This document shows, in pieces, positions 25,915-32,826 of a DNA stretch of 32,826 nucleotides. A program made the translations under genes and the position numbers. The notes under the pieces were generated by a model. It was given only the letters and a program-made list of their open reading frames with translations. It did no database searches and was not told where the DNA came from. The first letter of the stretch is position 1, and every line of letters begins with the position of its first letter. The stretch spans positions 25,299 to 58,124 of the forward strand of contig PMAT01000114.1 in the NCBI GenBank assembly GCA_003152695.1. Direction: 5' to 3'. The stretch is from Acidobacteriaceae bacterium (lineage in GTDB: Bacteria > Acidobacteriota > Terriglobia > Terriglobales > Acidobacteriaceae).

Positions 25915-28900
25915 AATGTCTGTCCAATACTGAAATAGAAATTGATATGACGCAGGGTTTCCACCGTGTCCGGACCCTGAACCGGGTGGACCGGGTACCG
26001 CGTCGGATTGAGGTTATAGCCAATGTCAAAGCGCACCGGCCCGACCGGTGTCTTATAGCGTAATCCCATACCGACAGCCTGGGGGTTATAGCTAAAATTG
26101 CAGGTTGCCTTGCTGGTCGGCGCAGAGCAATTCGCGATCGAGGGCTGCTGGATTTGCAGCATCCCACTGATGATGTGGTTTGCGGTGTCGAACACATTAC
26201 CCATATCGTGGAAGAAAACAAATCCCAGATTGTCGCCGACGTAGGGCAAGGCCACAGGAGGAGTGCGAATTTCCAGGTTGTTGACGAACAGTCCCTGGCC
26301 GCCTATGGGATAGCCGGTAACCGAGTCGCGAGGCCCAGCCTGGTTGATGGAGAAGCCGCGCAGCGAATTGCTGCCGCCCGCGAAAAACAATTCGGGCAAG
26401 GGGACGGAAGTGGCCTCCGGCGGCAGCTGTCCCGAGGGTGGCAAACTGAGGAAGTTGTTGACGCCATAGGCATGCAGGATCCCAATTTGCGTGTTCCGCG
26501 CGAAGACCCAGCGCTTCTTAATCCTGTAGTAGGTGGAATTCTGGACCAGCACCTTGCCAAAGTTCGCCTCCGAACCCAGCGCGCTGGTCGCCAGACCTAA
26601 ATCCACGATGTTATAGCTTCCCTTGTGCGAATCGATGGGATTGTCGCGCGTGTCGCGCACATAGGTGAAACTCGGAATGGCCAGCCGCACCGGTTTCGAA
26701 TACAACGGGATCAGGGTGGGATCGATGACCAGGCTATTGGGATCGACCGACACGCGCTGATAACTTAACCGATAAAGCAGGGTGATCGCCCGATTATATT
26801 TCTGCTCGGCCTGCAGGGTCCCATCGAGCCGCTGCGAGGTGAAGGTATTCACGTCGGCGGTATTGTCGTAGAAGGCGGTGGCGTTGAGGCGCCACTTCTC
26901 GCGGTGGAAAAGGCGGGGCGCGTCATAGCCGACCAAACCGCGGCGGGTCAACAAACCGACGCGCGCCCGCATGGTGAGCGTCTGGTCTCGTCCGAACATA
27001 TTGAGGCGAGTGACTTCCAGTACTCCGTTGGGACTGACGCCGGTTTTGCCTTGCGGGTTGTTGGTGGTGGGAATATTGCCCGTGGCAAACTCGACGCCGC
27101 CGCCGTAGCGGAAGGTCCAACGTTTGGCCTCCTGCAGATTGAAAAGCACATCCTTGGTAGGCGCCTGGCCATCGGGATTTTGCACCGCCATGTCCACCTG
27201 GTTGAAGAGGCCCAAGTCGTAGAGTCGCCGCTGTGAATCCACCATGCGGGCCTGGCTCAACGGATCGCCGTCGCCAATCCGCATCTGGCGATTCACAATG
27301 TAAGGACGGGTGTACTCTCGCCCGCTCACCAATACCCGATCGACAAAGACCTGCTCCCCCTCGGTGATGGTGTACGTCACCTGCATGCGCTGCGGCTCGC
27401 CCGGCGCAGGCGATGCGGCCGCTTCAAACTGCACATTAGGAAACCCGTGATTGTAATAAAAGTAGGTCACAGCGTCGCGATCGCTGGCGACGTTGACTTC
27501 GCTGTAGGGCTGGCCCTCCACTTCGCTCATTAACGGGGCCAAGCGGTCGCGCGTGAAGCTGTGATTGCCTGCCAGCTGCAGTGAATTCACCCGCGTCTGT
27601 CGGCCTTCCTCAATCTTGATCACCACCGCCATCTGGCCCTCCCGGCCCTGGTAGTCGTCCTGCAGGTCGGCGGTGACCTTGACATCCAGAAACCCATTTG
27701 CCTGGTAGAGGTTCTTGATGACGGTCACGTCGTCGACCAGAAGTCTCTGGCTGAAACGGCCATTCGGCAAAATGATGCTCGACGCCTGTAGTGCGATGCG
27801 CTCGCGGATGGTGTCGCCATCAAAATACTCATTGCCCTCCAGCCGCACCGCGGCCAGCTTGTGCCGCACCCCGGGATCAATCTTGTAAACGATGTTGAGG
27901 TGGTTTTTCTCTGGTGAGGGCTGCCGTTCCACTTCCAGCGTGGCGTCAAAATAACCTTGCGTCTGCAGGTAGTCACGCAGGTTGCGGCGTCCTTCGTTCA
28001 GCAGGTCGTCATCAACCGAGTTCTCCTGGTAAACCGGAACCAGCTTCCTTAGTTCCCGGTTGCTGATCTTGGCGCCTTCGGCGGTAATCGCCACCGTCGG
28101 TCCCTCGTCTGCCTTGAAGATATAGTCGAGACGGTTGGTATCGGGATGGTAGCGATGGTCGATGAGCGAGACTTGGGCCTCCAGATGATTGTTCCTCTGA
28201 TACTTCTGGCGTAGCCGCTCCAGGGCGCGGGTGACGTGATCCTGCTTCACTTTGTCGCCCGCCTTCAGTTTGGTAAGGCTGCGAACCTTGTCGGGCGGAA
28301 TGCCGGTGTCACCTTCGATCGTGACCTCTCCCACACGCGCCAGTTCCCCCGGGACTACATGAAAATCAATGTCCATTTGCCGGGTGTCATCGTGGGGAAT
28401 GAGGTCATAGGTAATCGTGGCTTTGTAGTAGCCGTTGTCGGCCATCACCTTCAACATGCGTTCGACGGAGCGGTCCACGTTCGCCTGCGAGAACGTATCT
28501 CCCAGATCGAGCTTGCTGGATTCCACCAACTGGTGGGGCTTGGGATTCGTCTTGGTAGGCGTTCCGTCCACGTTGACGTCGCCGTTGAAGTAGTTCTCCG
28601 TGGCCACGAAGACCAGCGACAACTCGTTCTTTTGACTGGTCTCGGCCTCAACCTGCAGCGTGGCGAAGCGTCCGGTGGCATAGAGGATCCGCAGACTGGC
28701 GCGGATTTTGTCGCGATCCAGCGGCTCACCGCTTTTCTGCACCAGCCATTGCCGGAGCATCTCCGGGTTGGTGCCCCTAATACCGCGGAACTCGATGGCC
28801 TGAACCTTGACGCCCTCGTACTTACTCAGTTCGCCAAGCACCGTGGGAAGATCGGCCTGGGAAGGCGTCGGGCCGGGATTTTGACCGGTGGTCAAAGGCC

Positions 28901-29051
28901 CGTTCTGCGGCCGCGCCTGGGAATCCGCCGAGCCAGGATTCTGGCCCGTGGACAAAGGCCCGGTTTGCGACCGCGCCAAGGGCACGCTCAGCACCAGCCA
29001 GGCGCAGACCAGCGCAATTTTATGGAATGATGGCGTGATCGGCTCCGTCAA
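25911..29051 (-). CDS. bamA: BamA/TamA-family outer-membrane assembly factor with seven apparent POTRA domains
   Basis: Omp85 protein that inserts beta-barrel proteins into the outer membrane (1046 aa). The signal peptide (ALVCAWLVLSVPLARSQ) is followed by a 20-aa tandem repeat (GPLSTGQNPG... / GPLTTGQNPG...) at ~31-70. I read seven POTRA-like modules at about 82-150, 150-235, 238-317, 318-396, 396-483, 484-566 and 567-645, each opening with V-x-G/F-x-G type strands such as VRLEGNEYFDGDTI or LAGNHSFTRDRL. The barrel takes ~646-1046 and holds the lid-loop motif RGF at 898-900 (GGSNSLRGFSINQ). The protein ends in Phe (NFYFSIGQTF), the barrel signal. E. coli BamA has five POTRAs and TamA three. 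It heads the operon with the SurA-like chaperone and tamB, so TamA remains possible, but the length favours BamA. Confidence 0.9.
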   Translation of the reverse strand: MTEPITPSFHKIALVCAWLVLSVPLARSQTGPLSTGQNPGSADSQARPQNGPLTTGQNPGPTPSQADLPTVLGELSKYEGVKVQAIEFRGIRGTNPEMLRQWLVQKSGEPLDRDKIRASLRILYATGRFATLQVEAETSQKNELSLVFVATENYFNGDVNVDGTPTKTNPKPHQLVESSKLDLGDTFSQANVDRSVERMLKVMADNGYYKATITYDLIPHDDTRQMDIDFHVVPGELARVGEVTIEGDTGIPPDKVRSLTKLKAGDKVKQDHVTRALERLRQKYQRNNHLEAQVSLIDHRYHPDTNRLDYIFKADEGPTVAITAEGAKISNRELRKLVPVYQENSVDDDLLNEGRRNLRDYLQTQGYFDATLEVERQPSPEKNHLNIVYKIDPGVRHKLAAVRLEGNEYFDGDTIRERIALQASSIILPNGRFSQRLLVDDVTVIKNLYQANGFLDVKVTADLQDDYQGREGQMAVVIKIEEGRQTRVNSLQLAGNHSFTRDRLAPLMSEVEGQPYSEVNVASDRDAVTYFYYNHGFPNVQFEAAASPAPGEPQRMQVTYTITEGEQVFVDRVLVSGREYTRPYIVNRQMRIGDGDPLSQARMVDSQRRLYDLGLFNQVDMAVQNPDGQAPTKDVLFNLQEAKRWTFRYGGGVEFATGNIPTTNNPQGKTGVSPNGVLEVTRLNMFGRDQTLTMRARVGLLTRRGLVGYDAPRLFHREKWRLNATAFYDNTADVNTFTSQRLDGTLQAEQKYNRAITLLYRLSYQRVSVDPNSLVIDPTLIPLYSKPVRLAIPSFTYVRDTRDNPIDSHKGSYNIVDLGLATSALGSEANFGKVLVQNSTYYRIKKRWVFARNTQIGILHAYGVNNFLSLPPSGQLPPEATSVPLPELFFAGGSNSLRGFSINQAGPRDSVTGYPIGGQGLFVNNLEIRTPPVALPYVGDNLGFVFFHDMGNVFDTANHIISGMLQIQQPSIANCSAPTSKATCNFSYNPQAVGMGLRYKTPVGPVRFDIGYNLNPTRYPVHPVQGPDTVETLRHINFYFSIGQTF

Positions 29052-29209
29052 ACTCTGACCTTCAGCACTTCCGCCTGCCCGGAGGGCCTCGTCCGACAGG
29101 GACCAGTCCGGTGTGCCATGCCGGCGAACATGAACCCGGTCCTCACGGCGAAGTTAATCTCGAATCCCTATAATAAACAAGGAAGCCTTCCCCGGAGCAG
29201 GTACCGTCG
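29052..29209. other. Divergent promoter region between bamA and the ThiF-like gene
   Basis: This 158-bp spacer must drive the minus-strand envelope operon and the plus-strand ThiF-like gene. A TATAAT at 29169-29174 fits a -10 box for the plus strand, ~30 bp before the TTG, but no good -35 is found 17 bp upstream. I cannot place a bamA promoter. Confidence 0.4.
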
Positions 29210-30226
29210 TTGGAATTCGCCGAACGCTATTCCCGCCAGATCCTCTTTCAACCCATTGGGCCCCAGGGACAGAAGAAGCTTGCGGCGGCGCGGATCGCCA
29301 TTGTGGGATGTGGAGCTACCGGTTCAGCCATGGCTTCCCTGCTCTGCCGCGCCGGCGTAGGCGCCCTGCGCATCATCGATCGCGATTACGTCGAGCCCAG
29401 CAATCTGCAACGGCAGGTGCTGTTCGACGAGGCCGACGCTGCCGAGTCACTGCCCAAGGCCATCGCCGCGGCCCGTAAAATCAAGGCTTTCAACTCGGAG
29501 ATTGCGGTCGAGCCGCACGCCGCGGACCTGACGCCCATCAATGTGGAAGCCTTGCTCAGCGAGGTTGACCTCATCCTCGACGGCACCGACAATTTCGAAA
29601 CCCGCTACCTGCTCAACGACTTTGCCATCTGGAAGAAATTGCCATGGATCTACGCCGCCGCTGTGGCGAGCTACGCGGTCACCATGACCATCCTTCCCGC
29701 CGAAACGGCGTGCCTGACATGTGTCTTTCCTGATTCCCCCCGTGGCATGGTCGAGACTTGCGACACCGCGGGCATTCTGAACTCAGCCGTGAACTTTGTC
29801 GCCTCGATTGCCTCGACCGAAGCCATCAAACTGCTGGTCGGCGCTCGCGACAGGATCCGGCGCACGCTTCTGTCTTACGACGTGTGGAGCAACGACTTCG
29901 CGGAGATCAAAACGGCCAAACCTCGCGCGGGTTGCCGGGCGTGCGACCAGCACGATTTTGTCCATCTCGCCGGCGAAGGACGGCCGCATATCACGCTGTG
30001 CGGGCGCAATTCCGTCCAGATACATGAGCGGCAGCGGCCCGTTGATTTCGACGAACTGACCCGCCGCCTCACCCCTCACGGCACCGTGCGGCACAGCGAG
30101 TTCATTCTCAAATTCTGGCGCGATCCCTACGAGCTAACGCTCTTTCCCGACGGCCGGGCCATCATCAAAGGCACCACCGACACGGCCATCGCGCGCAGTT
30201 TGTACGCGCGCTATATCGGGTCGTAA
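29210..30226 (+). CDS. ThiF/MoeB-family E1-like adenylyltransferase
   Basis: ATP-dependent enzyme that adenylates the C-terminal Gly of a small ubiquitin-like sulfur carrier (ThiS/MoaD type). The product is 338 aa. The nucleotide-binding loop is G33-C-G35-AT-G38 (IAIVGCGATGSAMAS), with the adenylation Arg finger in SNLQRQ and D126 in LDGTDNFETR. A structural zinc site is formed by C168-x2-C171 and C242-x2-C245. C184 (VETCDTAGI) is the candidate catalytic Cys. After the second CxxC comes a ~90-aa C-terminal domain (TLCGRNSVQIHERQRPVDFDE, then ELTLFPDGRAIIKGT) found in some bacterial members. The start is a TTG at 29210 with GGAG upstream. No carrier gene lies nearby, so thiamine versus molybdopterin cannot be decided. 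Confidence 0.9.
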   Translation: MEFAERYSRQILFQPIGPQGQKKLAAARIAIVGCGATGSAMASLLCRAGVGALRIIDRDYVEPSNLQRQVLFDEADAAESLPKAIAAARKIKAFNSEIAVEPHAADLTPINVEALLSEVDLILDGTDNFETRYLLNDFAIWKKLPWIYAAAVASYAVTMTILPAETACLTCVFPDSPRGMVETCDTAGILNSAVNFVASIASTEAIKLLVGARDRIRRTLLSYDVWSNDFAEIKTAKPRAGCRACDQHDFVHLAGEGRPHITLCGRNSVQIHERQRPVDFDELTRRLTPHGTVRHSEFILKFWRDPYELTLFPDGRAIIKGTTDTAIARSLYARYIGS

Positions 30227-30228
30227 GG

Positions 30229-30389
30229 CAGCAGTCAGCACTCAGCCTTCAGCCATTTCTCGCGGGTGAGAACCTCTAAGGCGGTAAGCCCCCACGAATC
30301 GACCTAGGAATTTTCGGCTAACTTGGACGGAGTGTGGGGGCTGAATGCTGACTGCTGAGTGCTAACAGCTAATCGCTAGTTGCTAGTTG
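30229..30389. repeat. Large inverted heptad element between the ThiF-like gene and the MFS gene
   Basis: The left arm GCAGCAGTCAGCACTCAG... (30229-30254) begins 3 bp after the stop codon. The right arm (30340-30389) has GGGGGCTGAATGCTGACTGC followed by CTAACAG, CTAATCG, CTAGTTG units. They are inverted around a ~85-bp core. This is the largest member in the window and fills most of the spacer before the MFS gene. Confidence 0.8.
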
Positions 30390-30434
30390 ATTCTTCTGAT
30401 ATCTTTTCCATTCACCTTACCCGAGGCCGCTTGA

Positions 30435-31796
30435 ATGTCTGTATCGCAAACCCTGGTCGATACCCGCCCGCAGCCGAGCAAGTCGTATCGCTGGTTAGTG
30501 CTGATCTTCGTCAGCCTGGCCATGTTCGGCAATTACTACATTTACGACAGCATCAATCCGCTGGAGCGGATATTCCTCCAGCAGTTGAATTATTCCGCTT
30601 CCATGTTCGGCTGGCTGAATGCCAGCTACAGCGTGGCGGCGGTGGCGACGCTGTTGATCGGCGGCATCCTTATCGATCGCTTCGGGATCAAGCAATCTTT
30701 AATGCTCTTTTCAGTTCTCATTGTTTTGGGAGCTCTGCTGACGTCCCTCAGTGGCAATTTTTATCTGATGGTCGCTGGCCGTGCGGTCGTCGGACTCGGC
30801 GCTGAATCGCAGATCGTGGCGGTTACGACTGCCCTGGCACGGTGGTTCAAGGGTAAGGAACTGAGCTTCGCCTTCGGCATCAATCTGACCATCGCCAGAA
30901 TCGCCTCCATCGCAGCCGACAATTCGCCGACGTGGGCCAAGTTCGCCTTCTTTCCCAACGGAGTCAATGTCCAGCCCAGTTGGCATCGTCCCCTGGTGCT
31001 GGCCGTGGTTGTCGGCTCGACGGCCGTGATCGGCGCCCTGGTGTACTGGGCGCAGGAAACTTACGCCGAGACGCGCTACCACCTTGGCAAGTCGAGCGAG
31101 CCGGACAAACTGAGTTTCCGCGAAGGACTGAAATTCAATCCTTCGTACTGGTACGTGGTCGCACTGTGTTTCACGTTTTACTCCGGAATCTTTCCGTTCC
31201 GTACATTTGCCATCGATCTGTTCACCAGCAAATACCTATCGCAGATGGGTGCGGTCGCGAGTTCGACCGCTGCCTTCGCTGTGGCCCAGCAAAAGGCTGG
31301 CTGGTTGAACAGTCTGCTTCCCTTCTCTGCCATGATCGCCACACCGCTCTTCGGCCTGCTCGCCGACCGCATTGGCAAGCGCGCCGGCCTCATGGTCATT
31401 GGATCGTTCCTGATGATGCCGGTGTACCTGATGATCGCCTACAGCAGCATTTCGCTGCTGGTGCCGGTCTCGCTGATGGGGATTGCCTTCTCGCTGATTC
31501 CGGCGGTGATGTGGCCCTCCGTCGCCTACATCGTGGATGAGCGGCGGCTGGGCACAGCCTACGCGCTGATGAGCTTGCTGCAGCAGATCGGTTTCTTTAT
31601 CTTCAACCTCGCGATCGGGAAGGCCAACGACATAAGCCATGCCGGGCCCACCAATTTTGGCGGCTATGCATTAGGAATGTGGATCTTCTCGATTCTGGGC
31701 TTCTTGGCGTTGCTCTTTGCCCTATTGCTGCGTCAGCGTGAGACCGGCCCCAACGCCCATGGACTGGAAACCATCACCACGCATTCGCACGCGTGA
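30435..31796 (+). CDS. Major facilitator superfamily transporter (MFSD1-like)
   Basis: Polytopic inner-membrane transporter of 453 aa with about 12 hydrophobic segments. The start of TM1 is WLVLIFVSLAMFGNYYIYDS and the last is IFSILGFLALLFALLL. The MFS loop 2-3 motif is present as GGILIDRFGIKQSLMLF (G-x3-D-R), and the matching loop 8-9 as FGLLADRIGKRAGLMVIG. The pattern YDSINPLERIFLQQLNYSAS (first extracytoplasmic loop) resembles the MFSD1-type group, whose animal member exports dipeptides from lysosomes; that assignment is from memory. The substrate here is unknown. A GAGG lies about 11 nt before the ATG. The preceding ThiF-like gene is separated by a heptad element, so a common transcript is doubtful. 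Confidence 0.9.
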   Translation: MSVSQTLVDTRPQPSKSYRWLVLIFVSLAMFGNYYIYDSINPLERIFLQQLNYSASMFGWLNASYSVAAVATLLIGGILIDRFGIKQSLMLFSVLIVLGALLTSLSGNFYLMVAGRAVVGLGAESQIVAVTTALARWFKGKELSFAFGINLTIARIASIAADNSPTWAKFAFFPNGVNVQPSWHRPLVLAVVVGSTAVIGALVYWAQETYAETRYHLGKSSEPDKLSFREGLKFNPSYWYVVALCFTFYSGIFPFRTFAIDLFTSKYLSQMGAVASSTAAFAVAQQKAGWLNSLLPFSAMIATPLFGLLADRIGKRAGLMVIGSFLMMPVYLMIAYSSISLLVPVSLMGIAFSLIPAVMWPSVAYIVDERRLGTAYALMSLLQQIGFFIFNLAIGKANDISHAGPTNFGGYALGMWIFSILGFLALLFALLLRQRETGPNAHGLETITTHSHA

Positions 31797-32009
31797 TAGC
31801 GCCGTGGGCAGGGTGAACTCCAGTTCTAGAGCAATTCCAGAGTTCCTGTAGCGGTGTTGGGTGGAGCGCGCCTCTCAGGCGTGCATACGAAAGCTGCAAA
31901 AAGGGCAAGACTTTAAGCCGATGAGGTAAGGGTTCTGGTCACCTCAGCGGCTAAAGCCGAATTCAGACGCCACTCTCAAATGCACCGCTGAAGCGGTGCT
32001 CCACGCGGT
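31797..32009. other. Intergenic region with hairpins between two converging genes
   Basis: The MFS gene and the M3 peptidase gene converge here. A hairpin GCACCGC-TGAA-GCGGTGC is at 31982-31999, just past the peptidase stop. A second, CGGCT-AA-AGCCG, is at 31948-31959. Neither has a U-tract, so intrinsic termination is possible but unproven. No gene is seen. Confidence 0.45.
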
Positions 32010-32826
32010 TTACTTCGATGCGCTTGTCGCCAGCCCGTGATACTTCAGCATGGGTTCGATGCTGGGCTGGGCCCCGCGCCACGTGACGTACATTTTCTCC
32101 AGGTCCTCGGTGTTGCCCCGCGATAAGACCATCTTTCGGAAGCGGTCGCCGTTGGCGCGAGTGAGGCCGCCGTGGTCTTCGAACCATTGGAAAGCATCAT
32201 CATCCAGCATCTGGGTCCACAGATAGGCATAGTAACCGGCGGCATATCCGCTGCTCCAGATGTGAGCGAAGTAGCTGGAACGGTAACGCGGCGGCGTGTA
32301 GCTGATCGCCAAGTGGGTTTGTTGCAAGGCCTCGGTTTCGAATGCGTCCGGCTTCTCGATGGGCGCACTTGCCGGAAGCGCGTGCCACATCATGTCCAGT
32401 TCGGCCGCTGCCAGTAATTCAGTGGTGTCGTAGCCCTTGTTGAAGGTGTCCGACTTCTTGATCTTCGCCAACAACTCCGCCGGCATGGGCGCGCCGGTCT
32501 TGTAGTGCTTTGCGTAATGCTGGAAAACCGCCGGGTAGGTGGCCCAATGCTCATTGAACTGCGAGGGGAACTCAACAAAGTCGCGCGCCGTTGAGGTGCC
32601 GGAAAGACTGGGGAATTGGGTGTTAGCGAACATGCCGTGCAACGCGTGCCCAAATTCATGGAACATCGTCCGCACATCATCCGAGGTGAGAAGAGCCGGC
32701 TCGCCGGGAGCGGGCGGGGCGAAATTGGCGACGTTACTGACAACCGGGCGCGTGCCCAGCAATTTGGACTGGTCCACCAGGTTGTTCATCCAGGCGCCAC
32801 CTTGCTTGTTGTCGCGCTTGAAGTAG
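32010..32826 (-). CDS. M3 family zinc metallopeptidase (Dcp-like), C-terminal part
   Basis: C-terminal part of an M3 (thimet oligopeptidase) metallopeptidase, cut by the right window edge; 271 complete codons are visible. The zinc motif HEFGH (codons 32660-32646) lies in TMFHEFGHALHGMFANTQFP. The third ligand region is FVEFPSQFNEHWATYPAVF. Substrate-pocket features follow: RYRSSYFAHIWSSGYAAGYYAYLW and the conserved DLEKMYVTWRGAQPSIEPML near the end. This tail is most like peptidyl-dipeptidase Dcp, which removes C-terminal dipeptides, but oligopeptidase A is not excluded. Translation is open to the window edge (YFKRDNKQGGAWM just upstream of the first internal Met), so the true start is outside. 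Confidence 0.9.
   Translation of the reverse strand, partial: YFKRDNKQGGAWMNNLVDQSKLLGTRPVVSNVANFAPPAPGEPALLTSDDVRTMFHEFGHALHGMFANTQFPSLSGTSTARDFVEFPSQFNEHWATYPAVFQHYAKHYKTGAPMPAELLAKIKKSDTFNKGYDTTELLAAAELDMMWHALPASAPIEKPDAFETEALQQTHLAISYTPPRYRSSYFAHIWSSGYAAGYYAYLWTQMLDDDAFQWFEDHGGLTRANGDRFRKMVLSRGNTEDLEKMYVTWRGAQPSIEPMLKYHGLATSASK

Noticed and set aside
29146-29174. Complete sigma70 promoter for the ThiF-like gene
   Set aside because: TATAAT at 29169 is good, but no -35-like hexamer lies 16-18 bp upstream, so only a possible -10 is mentioned.

Overview
The window is chromosomal DNA from a GC-rich, diderm (outer-membrane) bacterium, most probably an Acidobacteriota of the Terriglobia/Koribacter type. 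This is an inference from protein style: a didermic envelope (BamA, TamB, LolA, OmpA), secreted PQQ-like propeller proteins and a DUF4337 protein. It also rests on short dispersed repeats of a kind I associate with that phylum. No sequence search was run. I see no prophage, plasmid, CRISPR array, integrase or insertion sequence. Most of the window is housekeeping and envelope genes with small accessory pieces between them.

Layout. (1) 75-2834, minus strand: a PilC/GspF inner-membrane protein, a LolA-type lipoprotein carrier and a type IV prepilin-like protein. (2) 2975-4470, minus: a 23-codon lysine-rich microprotein and an M16 zinc peptidase, divergent from rlmN (4676-5971, plus). rlmN carries a low-complexity in-frame insertion. 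(3) 6044-6859, minus: a class I methyltransferase, followed by about 0.65 kb with only a doubtful ORF. (4) 7405-12511, plus: a heat-shock locus dnaK - 61-aa ORF - 275-aa Cys-rich ORF - dnaJ - hspR. It is preceded by a sigma70-like promoter overlapped by a HAIR-type operator (the HspR target), so the locus appears to encode its own repressor. (5) 12576-16526, minus: a secreted PQQ-like propeller, a TPR protein, a DUF4442 hotdog protein and an OmpA-family lipoprotein, with hairpins behind the last. (6) 16734-19796, plus: a secreted unknown, uvrC and a DUF4337 membrane protein. (7) 19990-20312, plus: a Phd/YefM-type antitoxin followed by only the last 29 codons of a PIN toxin. (8) 29051 down to 20355, minus: a tightly packed envelope operon bamA (seven apparent POTRA domains) - surA-like chaperone - tamB - pcm. 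(9) 29210-31796, plus: a ThiF/MoeB-type E1-like enzyme and an MFS transporter. (10) 32010-32826, minus: the C-terminal part of an M3 (Dcp-like) peptidase cut by the window edge.

Two dispersed repeat families run through the intergenic DNA. One consists of degenerate 7-bp-period arrays (TTAGCNN-like units). Several are arranged as inverted arms around a short core, and they abut stop codons strikingly often; one copy lies in frame inside rlmN. The other family is 90-180 bp elements with inverted ends resembling TGTCATCCTGAGCG.

The points most worth checking are the HAIR/promoter overlap at dnaK, the unknown Cys-rich gene inside the heat-shock locus, the heptad arrays and their link to stop codons, the rlmN insertion, the toxin remnant and the tiny basic ORF. 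I found nothing that clearly amounts to a new defence or mobile system.
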